Positions 1 to 12,000 of a stretch of DNA of 64,000 nucleotides are shown here, piece after piece. The position numbers and the translations under genes are program-made. Location of the stretch: assembly GCA_005406025.1 (NCBI GenBank), contig BGZK01001305.1, forward strand, positions 62,001 to 126,000. Reading direction: 5' to 3'. This stretch comes from Eumeta japonica. Taxonomy: Eukaryota; Arthropoda; Insecta; Lepidoptera; Psychidae. Position 1 is the first letter of the stretch; every line of letters starts with the position of its first letter. The notes beneath the pieces were generated by a model, which saw only the letters and a list, made by a program, of their open reading frames with translations, searched no databases and was not told the origin of the DNA.

Positions 1-90
1 TATCAAAACTAGCCAAGTGCAACCAACACAACTAAAGAGATTACATTGCAACTTTTTGCTCATAAAATATGAAAATGCTTTTTCCCCGAT
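1..90 (-). mobile_element. mariner terminal fragment (family M1, copy 1)
   Basis: These bases match the right-hand (transposase 5') ends of the mariner copies ending near 39550 and 55109. Shared blocks include 'aaagagattaca/aaagagatctta', 'tgcaactttttgct/tgcaactttttact' and the terminal 'gaaaa..ctttttcc'. The transposase would lie to the left, outside the window, reading on the minus strand. The exact end is blurred by mutation. Confidence 0.75.
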
Positions 91-91
91 T

Positions 92-142
92 TGTAAGTTA
101 AATATATATTATATTACACATGCAATATATATTTAACTTATA
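92..142. repeat. AT-rich hairpin abutting the mariner end
   Basis: 'gtaagttaaatatatatt' at about 92-109 is the reverse complement of 'aatatatatttaacttat' at about 125-142, with a loop near 15 nt. It starts right where the mariner end stops. The function is unknown. It may be a small fold-back repeat that served as target. Confidence 0.7.
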
Positions 143-2399
143 AGTCACAACTTTACCAAGTAAAAATTGCCCTGAAAATCCTTAAAGGTGTTGTCGAGAT
201 GACAATTTACAAATCTATATATAAACTGGGATTGTTCACTTAAATCATTAAAATATTATAAGCAACGAGATCGAGACCGTTCGCAGCAAAATACACCTCG
301 AGATCTTTTACGATACGGCTTAGGAACTCCGTATTTGAATAGATGTAATATAAAATTCCTACGACAAGCGAAGGCAGATAAACAGATGTAGAGACTTTGA
401 TAGACATTTACATTCCAAACGTAAAACGTGATATATATGTCATCACATATAAAAAAAAATGTTTCGCATAATATTTTCAAGGGGCAAATGAGCATGCGAA
501 TCACCAAAGAACTTATTCTCTGGTGATCATCGCCGTCCCTGAACACTCGCGACCCCGAAGATGTAACCAGCATGGTACGGCCTTTCGGGTAGGAATAGAT
601 TAGCTGAGGGAGGGGGTGTGTGATGATGGAGAGGGGAATGAAGTGATGAAGGAAAATGTGGACCACCAGGAGTTTCATTCACTGGACGAAATCAATGAAA
701 GCTGCTACTTCAAATCTGTGTGGTGTCCCCCGTACAGCACCTACAGCATTAGGCTTTTTAGTCTCATATAAAAATATATAATTTAGCCACTTTCGAAATT
801 TATTTCATTTTAATAGTAGGAGAACCCCGCCCAGTAGTAGTAGTAGAGAGGCGAGATTATATACAACTGGATTACGCCAATGCCCTGAAATGAGGCTTAT
901 GTGATTTCTTGAGGTTGAGACATTGAATATTTTGCACAATCCACAAATACAACAGTTTCCAAGTAATATAATATATACGTTGCTTCTCCAAAACATCCTC
1001 CTTTGCATTTTATGCGCTTTTTCATACGGTTGAAACGTTTTTCAAAATATAACACCCACTGAAACGAAAGCATTTGTTGAAGGCTATCACGGCATCTTCT
1101 GGCTGCGTAAGCGTCTAACCTCATCAATTTTTGATTTTTTTGAAAATAAAGGAATGACCAAGCCAAGGTCCGGAATAGAGGATTGGTCGAGAGCTCGATC
1201 TTTTCAAAAATGACTTTTTCATAATCAAGAGGATATGACCTTTCTTGTGAACTTTTTCAGGAACACTAAACTAACAAGCGTCAGTGTGTGTCGGCCACAC
1301 ACACACATTTGTGCTCCCAATAATTTGTTCCCACGCTTCCTGCCTAGCTCGATGTCGTCGGTCGGTCGCCTTCGAACACCCGTTTACGAAGCTGTTGTTT
1401 TCATGGTTCGTACGAATAAATTCATGTAACATTTTCTGTCTCAGTGTCGGAAACAACGTTTAACTGCCTGTGATCTTACTTCAACAATTTTTGATACGAT
1501 CTTGTTTTTCTTTGATAAAAAATTCCCTACACACACATGCTTTTCTGCGTGTTCTTTTTTCATTCGATCTCTATCTTCAAACCCTTGATAGGGTCCGTAG
1601 ATAACAATATTGATCCTCCCTTGGATATTGTATATCTGATACTAATACCTAATAAATACTAAAACTTTTCATACTAAAAAAGGAATCATGTCAATCTAAA
1701 TGTGGTTCTTGCATTCTAAGCGTACAAAGAGACAGTCTTGTAATATGATATTTTATATAATATTAAATAACATTTATTATATATAAAATTATATAATAAT
1801 TTACATAACATTAATTTTTATATAAATGGGGCTCTTGTTAAATTTTCAATTACGCAATGGAGTAATACATTGTCACGGAGGCTGTATTTGCTACTTCAAA
1901 CAATTATGACATGCTCGGAATATTCTGACTAGCTGTTTTGAATAATGATAGTTAAAGTAATTAATTTATCAAGCTAACTACACAATTAAATCAATAAACA
2001 TAATGACGGGCAATTACGTACAATCGCTGTCTAATAACTTTGTCTCTACGCTACGTCTACAGCTTATACCATCTGTTTCAATCGCTATAAAAAAGTTCAT
2101 ATTTTCGTAATTATAGGCCAATTTGTGAAATTATTACACAGATATCTGTTATATTTATTATATTTTATATTACAAAATGTTCTGAGCTTATTATTACAAT
2201 AAACGACGCGTGTTAAAAAGTAGCGGCAAGTATGAAATTATACGATGTTTAAAAATAATGTAAAAAAAATTCTATCTTTGCCCAATGCCTGTAAATTGAA
2301 GTGCCTTATTCTTTTAATTTGAATAGTATATAAAACTTCTATTTAGATAATAGTTTGAGATATATATTATTTTAATACAAATACGGGGATGGTTGGCAT
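143..2399. other. AT-rich intergenic DNA
   Basis: I see no supportable gene here. About 478-600 (ggggcaaatgagcatgcg...) resembles 37805-37925 and looks like a decayed dispersed repeat of moth type. The open frames are short and have no coding character. Around 1745-1815 there are AT-only palindromic runs. Confidence 0.6.
478..600 (+). repeat. Dispersed repeat, ggggcaaatgagcatgc family, copy 1
   Basis: This begins 'aaggggcaaatgagcatgcg' and continues through 'tggtgatcatcgccgtcc', 'gaacactcgcgaccccgaag' and 'ggcctttcgggtagg'. The same order of blocks is seen at 37805-37925, and a part at about 37270-37330. I know a repeat of this wording as frequent in moth genomes. Its class is not clear from the sequence. 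Confidence 0.6.
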
Positions 2400-4200
2400 A
2401 TAAATAAACTTTAAGAACACTACAAAAATTGGCCAAGAAAGAAATGTACTACAGATGAAAAAAGTACGTTGTTACACTTTTTGCATGTTTTCCGCACAGA
2501 ATAGTCATAAGCATTTTGGTATGTAGGTATGTCGGCTATTGCCCTTAAAATATATATAACTCTTAAAAAGCACAAGCAGAAGAACCTATCTTCGTAGCAC
2601 TCACGGCCTTTTGTTGAGAAAGGCAGTTTTTCAGCAATAACTCAAAAACGGTATATCCGACCATGTACAAAATTATTTTCGTGGAAAGTATTTATTAAGC
2701 GTTACCTTTGTAAACGTTTCTATATTTTTTGGACTTATGGTTTAAAAAATAAAGAAGAAAGACACAATTTATGCTGCTTTCGAAGCTACTATTTCCGAAA
2801 GTATTCACATAATCAAAAAAAATTGGAAATCGGTTGACCTTAAAAGCCATCCTTGCAACTTTCCGCTAATTTTAACCGCAAAGTTATAGTAATGTAGTTT
2901 GTTGTGACGTCTTCGAGCTCTTCAAGCTCAATAAATACGGTTTATATGTTATTTTGAACTTTTCGAGCTCAAAAGTCACGTACATTAAACAAAATATTTT
3001 TTTACACAAATTGCTCGATTTTAAGTTGTTTTATGGCATTTAACATCGTTTTTTTAGCTCTCTTAGGCGAAAGTTATTTTAAAAAACTTATTTAACGAAA
3101 TTTGAAAACGATTCGACAATAATTTTTCTCAAACAAATTAACCGTGTCTGATTTGATTATTAGTGATTGACTCAATCTTTTGAGGTTTTAAATAAATAAA
3201 TTATTGAAATCAATCCGCATGATCATTTGAAAGTTCTCGATAAAAAATCGATGTCTCAAAATTTTAAAGTTATGTTGAAAAAACTTTCTTTTTCATTTTT
3301 AAAATGCCATAACTTTGGAACGCGTTGTCCGATTTCAATATTCAGGACAGAAATCGACGCAGTTTTTTGAGGTTTATAAAAATGTTATACTAAGAGAAAA
3401 ATCGATTAATCGTAAATTTTCTAAGTTATTCTAAAAAAGCGTTCGTTTTTAATTTTATCGAATTTTTTCGTTCACGATAACTTACGAACGAATCAACCGA
3501 TTCTGATTTCCAAAACGGCATATGACGTCATTTTTTGAGGTTAAGAGCTAATTAGGTTAGGTTAGGTTTGATCGGTGCAGTAGCCAAAAAGTTATTCTCA
3601 AGAAACATCATTTTTTAATTTTTTTGTCCGGTTTTTTTGAATTTTTTCGGAATTCACTAGTTAGAATCAGCTTAAACTTACAGGAAGTCTAAGTTTAATA
3701 GAACTATTTCGAATGCCACAAGTCTCGTTTCGATCGGTGAAGCCGTTCAAAAGTTATAAGAAGCTTACATACACACACACACACATCTGCACAGATATAC
3801 GGACACCATCGTAAAAATAGTCAGGGAAGCTTCCTAGGACTTCAAAACGCTGAGATCTGATGAAAACTCGCTTTTCGAAAAAGGGGTAAAACCAATATCT
3901 TCCCGATTTTGAAAAATCTTTAATTTTCTTAGAGAGAAGTTAAAAATCCTTAGAAACCTTAACCTTAGTGTTATAAGAACTTTCGAAATATGCGCCACAC
4001 GTTAATATTTGCTGAGAAAAATTTTTTAGTTTCTGTTACATATATGGACTGTGTCTCTATTTGTAAATATTTATTTTTGTTATTTGACTATTAAATCAAT
4101 TAGCGGCTAATACAAACTGTGACATACAAACGGACAGATATGACGAAAGTAAAAGGGTACCGTTTTTGCCATTTTGGTTCGGAATCCTTAAAATCGCAAT
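2400..4200 (+). repeat. Hairpin-ended moth repeat, copy A (with nested insertion)
   Basis: The left part (aattggccaag..., 'tgtactacagatgaaaaaag', 'aataactcaaaaacggtat', 'aagtatttattaa') and the right end match copies at 10085-10735 and 45347-45762. The right end is a terminal hairpin, gggtaccg...cggaatcc, at about 4153-4190. There is no open frame. Terminal hairpins occur in Helitron-like elements, but I cannot prove that class here. The copy is interrupted by another element at about 2821-3946. Confidence 0.75.
2821..3946 (+). mobile_element. Repeat nested inside copy A
   Basis: Copy B reads straight through 'attcacgtaatcagaaaaaa' into 'tccttagaaacctt'. Copy A has about 1.1 kb between those two points. 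The insert contains 'gttcaaaagttataagaagc', an (AC)n run at 3772-3785, 'tcagggaagcttcctaggac' and 'gatctgatgaaaactcgctt', and ends 'cttagagagaagttaaaaa'. These strings are typical of an abundant insect repeat. There is no coding frame. The short A-rich sequence at both edges may be the target duplication. Confidence 0.7.
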
Positions 4201-7200
4201 ACATTTTCTTAAAAGCTTTTGACGCAGATTTTAGAAAGATAAATGAACCGTGAAAATAAATTAACGACAAACGTCACATGGTCTCATCAAATTGATGCGT
4301 TACGTTGCTGCGTCACGCAATTTCATTATAATTCACTATCTTACTGCACTCTTTGTACGGAAAATATATGCAGAAATTATTATAATATTAAATTTAAAAG
4401 TATTAATAGGCAAACAAACCTGAAAACATTTTTAATTTTATAGATTTAATTTTACAAAAATACGTACCATGTACTTATCTACATATGAACTTAGCGCCGA
4501 ATTATCAGTGCATCGCCTCTCAATAAGAAGGTATCACCTTCAAACTTTCACTACGGGCGAATTAGCCAACTTTTTAACATCGATCAATTTAAAAACCCGT
4601 CGTTTTGTGCCTCCGAAAGCACGATAAAGCTTCCTTCGTCTCCGGATGTAGTCACCGCATTTGTAAAGATGGCAATTGGCAGCCCTCAAACTGCACCGGA
4701 CCAAGACTCTCATGCTGAAATGGAAATATTTTTGATAAGAAGTTGTAAAGCCTGACAAAAAATAGCTTGTCACAACAACATATAGGACAGTAGTGTGACT
4801 GGCGTGATAACGTAAAATATAAGCAATTTGGGTATACAAGTTCGGTATTTATATTCGCATTTCTATTTCAATGAAAGAAAATTAATTTTGCCTTCGCTTA
4901 ATGATAAGAAATGTATGCATTAAATGAAGCGCCATTCGTGAGTCGGCATGCCGTCGCTGAGCCAGGGGTTGTGAACATTTTAAAATATTGATAATATTAA
5001 AAGTTCTCAAAGTAACAGCTCCATCATAATATCTAGTTTATACTGATTTCATTTTTGTAGCATATTTTTGAACTGTTAAAACAATAATTATATATTAAAA
5101 ATTCTGAAACCAACGACATTACAGAGGTATAAAAATTTGTTGTATCTGCTTATCATTCAGGGAAATAGGCGTGAAGTTTTAATAATAATTATCACACTCA
5201 GTATTAGCCTGAATTCTTGACTCAATTACATTTATTTCACTTACAACTAAATAGGTAACTTTATGATTTTACTTCCTTAAAAAAACTGCCTTGAAATAAA
5301 TAAGGATATTTAATCCTAAAGAGGTAATATCTATACAAACTTTTGAAATATGATTTCATGTAAGTCGTTTTTTTTAATATTATTTTCTTGTTATTTATTT
5401 TACAATACAAGATGATATTTATCATTCGGTATTTATTTTTATTGCACAAAGTAAAACTAAATAAGTGTCAACAGATTATTATAATACTTTATTAGAACAA
5501 AATACTTTTACATTAGTAACGGGCGGTAACAACTGAGTGGGTGACAGTCGAGTGGTCAAAAACGTTAGCTTCATATTCGAAAACTAACCGTGGATGATAC
5601 TACTAATGAAATTAATATTACTGAAATAAATAGATTGTGGACGGGTATCCCTCAGTAGGGGGTGATCTCTGGAGAGGGTAATCTGATGAGACTGATACAA
5701 AGATGGTTCGTGTCAGGTAGCTTATTACTTTTATTCCAATATGAATTGGTATTGCAGTAAACTTAAACGTATAAGCTGAAAAAATACAAATGATTACACT
5801 GGGGTACAATAAATCACATCCTCATCCATTTTCACTACATAGACATTACGATTTATGATCGTCAAATTTTTCCTTAGGCTTCCAGCATTTTTTTTTTATA
5901 GATATCAAAACTGAAACAGAGGGTTCCGTACCCCTGACTGGCGCCGTTATCGCGAGTTCGAGGAGGGCGAACGAGTGTCTTCTTAAGTGTGTTACGAATA
6001 TTAAATAACTCCGATAGGGGTCTCTTCTACTGCACGTAGTCACGAGCGAATGGATGTATAAGTGTAAAGAAAAGCTTATCTCAATGTTAGTTTTTTTTTT
6101 TCAACGGAAAGAAAGAAAACACACCGAAATTCTCGTATGGAGAAACCGATAGCATCTAAGCATTCTCCAGATCGAATTTAAGTCTTCGCGTGAGTTTGCG
6201 CGAAACGGTATCTATCAAACGGCAGGTGATTCCATACTTTTAAGAATTTGCAAATTCCAAATCGAATTATTGTTTTTTACTTTACAAAATCCATTCAACA
6301 CAAACCACAGTGTATATCTAAATGTGACCATTGACAGAAAAAGGAAAATTTATCCAAAAGTTAAGGAATATGGTAACAACTAGTGCGTTATTAAAAAGAA
6401 CATTAGAAAAACAATATCATCCATTTATTACTTAGTAATGATTTTATGTTTAGAATATATTATATATAATATCGCGAATTATACGTATCGAATATTTTAA
6501 AATTATGTCAAAACGATGGAAAAAGTCCCCCTTGTATCGGAATACACGAAAAAATTGCAATATTTAATAAACATACAGAGTTAAGTGATTCAATTATGAA
6601 TGTATAACGTAAATAAGCGAACTCTGATTTTATTGATCCATTTTGGAGGGGGTTGGGGGGCAAAGTAAGAGGAAAAAAACTATCAAGAGCATCATGAGAC
6701 ATGTCAAATGAACGGCTTTGTTATGAGAAATATAAGGATTTTTTTTTCAGCCGAATTTCAAATAAGTATTTTATTCAAAATTGGTTAAAAAATATTTTGA
6801 ATAAAATACTTATTTGAAATTCGGCTGACCTCTCTTATATCCAAAAGTATTACCTCTAACTAAAACAATACAAAACAAAATATAGAAAACAGAAGAATAC
6901 AAAAGATAATATAGAGCCTTATTCAGATTTTATATGTTAATTTTAAAAAAGTGTTTTGTTTTTATTTATCAAAAAAAATTAAGTCAGTAAATAAAACACA
7001 TTATGTAAAGCCACGATTTATAGTAGGTACAGAACCCTATCCACGGTAGTAGGATTCACCCTTATTCATATAAATAAGCTATCGTAAGCAAACCATTTTA
7101 TGCTCACCACCGCTAATTGAGACTATCAAATCAATATAAAAAAAAGAGGAATAATTTACTTAACTTTCATTGACTTATGTATGAGACACGTAACTAATTT

Positions 7201-8150
7201 CGACGTCTCTATTATTTCATAATTGTCACTGCAATTCTTCTTGTAATAATTCGGTTTGTATATTTTTAGTCGATACTTTATAAAACCTATCAACTTGTTT
7301 CTACTTCCTTTTAAAAAAATTGTAGAGCCCCCAACTAAAATTATGATACAAATAATTAATAAAAAATAGTGGTGCATGTGTGCTCTGACGCGCGACTGGA
7401 GTTTTCTCCTTGAGAACATATTACATATATTCTGAAAAAATACGTATGAAATAAATGTAAGCAAATATTTAAATGAAACATCTAAAAGTATATACAATAG
7501 AAAAAAGGGGTACGTAAACGGATTTCTTTTAGCACTGAAAGCATAGATAGACTTTCATTCATAATTATTTATGTAGATTTGTTAAAATGTATTACATAAA
7601 TATGGTTACATAATAAAACTTTGTAACTCCAAAAATTCACTTCATACGATCAGTAAAAATGGCAATAACACAATTTAACACAATTAAATGAAAAGCTTAA
7701 CTTATTTGTGTTAAAAATAAAACGTCTATTAATCGGCAATGCAAATAATATAGGCATTTAGTATAAGATACGCTAATTTGTTGCGTGAAAAAGCAACGTA
7801 TTAACGACAACATTTTTGTTAACACTCGATTTCGCTCTCCATCTAGTTTTCGTACCGTGAGTTATATCGTATATATAAAAATTAATTCTTAAGGTGTAAA
7901 CTCCAAGAAATATTTTCAAAAAATCTTCCAAATCTTACATAACAGCTTTACGCATATTTCATATTATAAGCGAGTACTTACGTATTACATACCTAAGTCA
8001 ATGAAATGGATCAACATTTTCACCTAAAATATTTCTTATACTATTCATACCTTTAAAACTTCGGTTTGCGTGAACATTACCAAACCCTTTTTTTATATAT
8101 ATAAGTGACAAATTAAATCAGCCCTTGTTTCCGCATTGAAAAATCAGTTC
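4201..8150. other. AT-rich intergenic DNA
   Basis: No gene is supportable. The only striking object is the perfect hairpin at 6748-6827. Open frames of 60-113 codons are AT-rich chance frames without recognisable domains. Confidence 0.55.
6748..6827. repeat. Perfect 34-bp inverted repeat with 12-nt loop
   Basis: The left arm is 6748-6781, beginning cagccgaatttcaaataagt. The right arm is 6794-6827, ending acttatttgaaattcggctg. The arms are exact reverse complements over 34 bp, and the loop is tggttaaaaaat. A T run precedes the left arm. It is too short and clean to be a standard decayed MITE. It could be a young fold-back insertion or a hairpin-RNA locus. No flanking target duplication is evident. 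Confidence 0.9.
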
Positions 8151-8159
8151 AACAAATAG

Positions 8160-8373
8160 AACGCAACGTTTATAAGGGTGTAGACACACGCGATCGCAGC
8201 GCCGCCCATCGCTTTTAATTACGTTCCCGGTTCGGTAATTAGTTAATGCGCCACTCGCGTGCGTCGCGCGCGTCGCCGCGGCGCGCTCGTGACGTTTTGC
8301 GTTTCAACCCATTTTTTCGTGTTTAATGTTTCTCGAATGATCTTGCCAGCGGGTTTTACTGTAAAATGCGGCA
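8160..8373 (+). promoter_or_regulatory. CpG-rich block; possible promoter and 5' UTR exon (of Rap1?)
   Basis: In AT-rich surroundings this block is dense in CG dinucleotides (for example 'gcgtcgcgcgcgtcgccgcg' at about 8262-8281). It is followed by 'gcggca' and a good donor 'gtaagag' at 8374. Clusters of this kind in insects usually mark promoters or first exons. The next plus-strand gene is Rap1, and a plausible acceptor 'tgtgcttcttag' lies near 19147, so an untranslated first exon joined over about 10.8 kb is possible. This is inference. It could belong to an unseen gene. Confidence 0.35.
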
Positions 8374-8879
8374 GTAAGAGCCGATTTATTTTTTACGATA
8401 AAAATAAATAAATGGGCCCCTGTGCCATGGTGGTTATTTTCGTTTTTATTTTATCTTGATTTCGTTTATACGGTCGCTCACACCATTTATTCGATATCTT
8501 TATTACACACTCGTACCATATTACACCTCATTTCTTTCATCGTTCCGTACCCAAGTGATGCCAAACTTCGCCCAGTGGCATTAATCTAGAATTTTGATAT
8601 GCGAATTCAGAAAAAGTTATTTTGGCATTTAGGACGTTAAAAACAAAAATGTCTGCTGATCTCAATCATGGCTTGCTAGTTAAAATTATAAACACCATCA
8701 GTGATCGTATTGTGCCAAAATTGGTACTTATCATTAGTGTCTGGATGATGAGGTGATTCCCACGATGAATGACCGAAAAGGCATCTGTATATTTAAAGGC
8801 ATTCGTAAAATAAACTCCACCTACCTACTTTAAGCTTATATCCATAGTATCTTTGAAACACACATTTTTTTAAATCTTT

Positions 8880-9990
8880 GAAAATTGACCCTAAATCAGT
8901 TGAATATTTTTACAGAAATAATTTAATGTTCAGAAGCCAGGTCGCTTTTCGTGGTCACTCGAAAATTGATGCCGACGTCGAACTTCTATTCAAGAAATTT
9001 TGGGAGCCCGGGAGTATTCGCGAGATTTGGCGGGAGTGTTTTAAGATCTTTCCAAGACATTTAATTGTATAGATCATGAAACTCTGATAGAGAAACTACA
9101 TGGTTATTGGGATACGGGCCCAACACATAACCTTCTGCAAGTAGTAAAGAGCAGTCAACAGAGGTCAGACAGTCGATTATATTGGCTTATGGTGTCTGCA
9201 TCTGTCATTCGCATGAGGGTATTACAGAGATTAGCCCTTCTGTTTCTAATTTATGTTAATAACTTAACCGGCCTTGTTGGAGATATACATGAGATAGCGC
9301 TTTCGGAAATTACACTTCATCGTTATTTAAAATCAAAAGACTACAAATGTCCTATGAAGATATGAACATTGCTATCTCCAATGTTAAAAAAATGTTTCCT
9401 GTAAATAGCCTATTTTTCAATGAGTTTTCAGTTTTCTTTCAATAGAAAGAAAACGAAATGAAAATCTATTATAAACGTTAAACCTATATAACAATAATTT
9501 TTTTGCTTCCGAACATAAAATAATTCTGTTAGTACGACATGATAAATTAGAGTATTTTTATGCTAATGGTATTCTTGAGAGTTAACCAGGTAATAGGTTT
9601 TAATGGAGTCCGTATATCAATATGCATATGCAACTGACAAGATAAGAAAGTCGCATATCCTAACACCCGTTTTGGTCTATTATGGCTGTTTTCAGAGCCT
9701 ACTGTCATACGGTATCTTGCTATGGGAACATATCGTAAATATTAATAGAATTTTCTTGCCGCAAAAGCGGGCTGTTCGAATGATTTACAAGCTAGGACCT
9801 AGATTATCCTAGTAGACAATAAAATCTTAAAGCTTAGTTTTAAAGAACTCAGTTTATAGAATACATACATTTAAAAAAATATATAGAGATGTTCGTGAAA
9901 ATAGCGATCGACGTAATTCGCTGCAAGAAATAAAATACTGTGTTATACTGTGTTTACTTGTTAATAGATTACTTAAAGTCACGAATTAAT
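8880..9990 (+). pseudogene. Decayed non-LTR retrotransposon (reverse transcriptase relic 1)
   Basis: In shifting frames one can read pieces of a Jockey-type reverse transcriptase: 'IDHETLIEKL' just after 9066, 'LFLIYVNNLTGLVGDI' near 9240-9290 (the LF.IYIND..L region), and at 9603-9811 a C-terminal stretch with 'SYGILLWEH', 'IFLPQKRAVRMIYKLGPR'. That last pattern (SYGI..WG...I...QKRAVR.I) is typical of the region after the RT domain. There are many stops and frameshifts, and the active-site motif is not recognisable. It is non-functional. Confidence 0.75.
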
Positions 9991-10084
9991 TAAGGGAGCT
10001 TTGTGTGCAAGATCCCTGAAAATATACTAAATTTATCCTCAAACAAATTTAAAATCATTATTAAACAAAATCTTGCTAAAAAAA

Positions 10085-10735
10085 ACTGTCCAAGAGCATG
10101 AAGGACCATGCTCATTTTGGCGTTCCGAAGCCATTATTACAAAGAAATGCACTACAGATGAAAAAATTTCAAACTTTTTCCCGCACAAAATACTTATAAG
10201 CACTTCAGTCGCATAGGCGATTGAAATGCTTATAACTACCGACATACAAGTCGACATACCTAAATGTTTTTCTCATTATAGAATTAGAAAACATGTAAGT
10301 ATTTCGACTATTACTATTATCCTAGTATAAACTAAAGTGCATCTGCAAAAGTATGCATCAGTATATTCATGGGACTTACGTCCTTTTATTAAAAAGCACA
10401 GTTTTTCGGCAATAACTCGTTACTTACGTTATTTTTTTCATAGTTATTGGACATACGGCTCAGAAAATAGAGGGGGGTAGACACAACTTCCGTTTCTTTC
10501 GGAGCAATTATTTCCGAAATTATTCACGTAATCAGAAAAAATCCTTAGAAACCTTAAAATATGGCCCCCCTATAAATACTGTTATTTAACTATCGAATTA
10601 AGTAACGATTTATATAAGAGACCTACACTATCAATCGTCCCTGAATAGTTTTTGAATAAAATGCCTGTAACGGACGGACGAACACGACAAAACTACGAGG
10701 CTTCCGTTTTTGCCATTTTGGCTCGAAACCCTAAA
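10085..10735 (+). repeat. Hairpin-ended moth repeat, copy B
   Basis: It begins near 'gtccaagagcatgaaggacc' and shares 'gccattattacaaagaaatg' and 'cactacagatgaaaaa' with copy C. It ends with 'ccgtttttgccattttggct' inside an imperfect terminal hairpin at about 10698-10733. It lacks the 1.1-kb insert of copy A and so acts as the empty-site reference. Confidence 0.75.
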
Positions 10736-10740
10736 TAAGG

Positions 10741-11765
10741 CGTTATATAATTTGTAAATATTTAGAAGAAAAAATTTGGTGGACATAAGCAGCTGCACTT
10801 CTTGGTGATTTGTGTCTTTATACGATAGTTTAATCGAATATATACATATTTAATCAAATACAAACGTATAATTCACAATATTTAAATTTGAAAATAACCA
10901 GCTTCAAGTTTCTTGCTCGTTCTTGTTGAGGGAAAACTGCCTTACGACTGAATAGTCATAGTATAAAATGTAAATTCTTAATACAGTGTCACACATTTAA
11001 CGTATTATTTATAACCTATAAAATGAAGGTATTTTTTTATTTGAATTTGAAACGGTATCCTAAATCGTATATCGCTTGTCCTACGTTCAACGAATATCCT
11101 AAAATATGAAATAAAAAGTATAAAAATCGAACGGGTCTACATAAAAAAGCATATTTTTTCATCATATAAAAATAACGGTAATATTAGCCGTCCGTAATAC
11201 TTAGATATAGTAGTTAATACAGGCTCTTTTCTCTCTCATCAGGTTTCTCTCATTCAGTTCGGAATAAATAAGATATATATAGCCTACTCATAGTTTCCAA
11301 GAAACCTAAGAGGACAGAAAAAGATTTGTGAAAATAAGATACGCACATCTCTTCTCGTATTTTATAAGCTCGCCTCTAGTTTCCAGAAGAGTAGACAAAC
11401 ACCTCTAATGTTATCAACAACTTAATGATATATCTCTATATGGTATGATTTTTGCATATCTTTTTGTTTCTTAATCAATCATTATATGCAAGCTCGTAGG
11501 TTCTAAATGCTTAAAATTTGACCTTTCTTCATTGTATCATTGATTTGGTGAATTGTGTCTAATTTTCATCCAATTACATTGAAGAAAATAAGAAGGCTTT
11601 TGTGTTTGACAGTCTATAATGAATGAACCGTTAAACAACTCCCACCCAAATAAACAGCAGAGCTTCAAATCAAATCAAATTAAAACAAAAAGTATCTTCA
11701 CTTTGTGGCTAATAGAAATAAACTTGAAATACATCGTTATTGTATTCCTTTGGCATTAAAACTAT
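10741..11765. other. AT-rich intergenic DNA
   Basis: I see no gene, RNA gene or clear repeat in this kilobase. Confidence 0.5.
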
Positions 11766-12000
11766 CATGGCTCAGCGGGTTAAGTGTGTTGCCTTCCAAC
11801 CACAAAGTCCTACTGAGTTCGATTCTGAATTGACCCATGAGTTTTGAAGTTAAGTCAACTTAAGCTACTCGCTGCAGGCCCTTGACAGCACGGTAAGGCC
11901 CACATCCCAGACGTCGCCCTCGCAATGTTGGCTAGGGTCGCCTGACCCGCACTAGGCCAGCGCGAAGGGCTGAAGGTTGATGCCTCTGAATCTGAAATAA
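11766..12000 (+). mobile_element. tRNA-derived SINE 1
   Basis: An internal RNA polymerase III promoter is visible: box A 'tggctcagcggg' at 11768-11779 and box B 'gagttcgattct' at 11815-11826, at a tRNA-like spacing. A GC-richer body follows, with 'cgctgcaggcccttgacagc' and 'aaggcccacatcccag', ending around 'tgaatctgaaataaatag'. The head does not make a clean tRNA cloverleaf and has no proper acceptor stem, so it is a SINE rather than a tRNA gene. Confidence 0.75.

Noticed and set aside
256..678. 140-codon minus-strand frame
   Set aside because: No domain, irregular composition, and it overlaps a dispersed repeat. A chance frame.
4540..4839. 99-codon minus-strand frame with a basic second half
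   Set aside because: No recognisable family, no splice or start context, and no repeat support. Could not be defended as a gene.
11766..11835. Possible tRNA gene
   Set aside because: Box A and box B are good, but no acceptor stem pairs and a repeat body follows, so it is a SINE.
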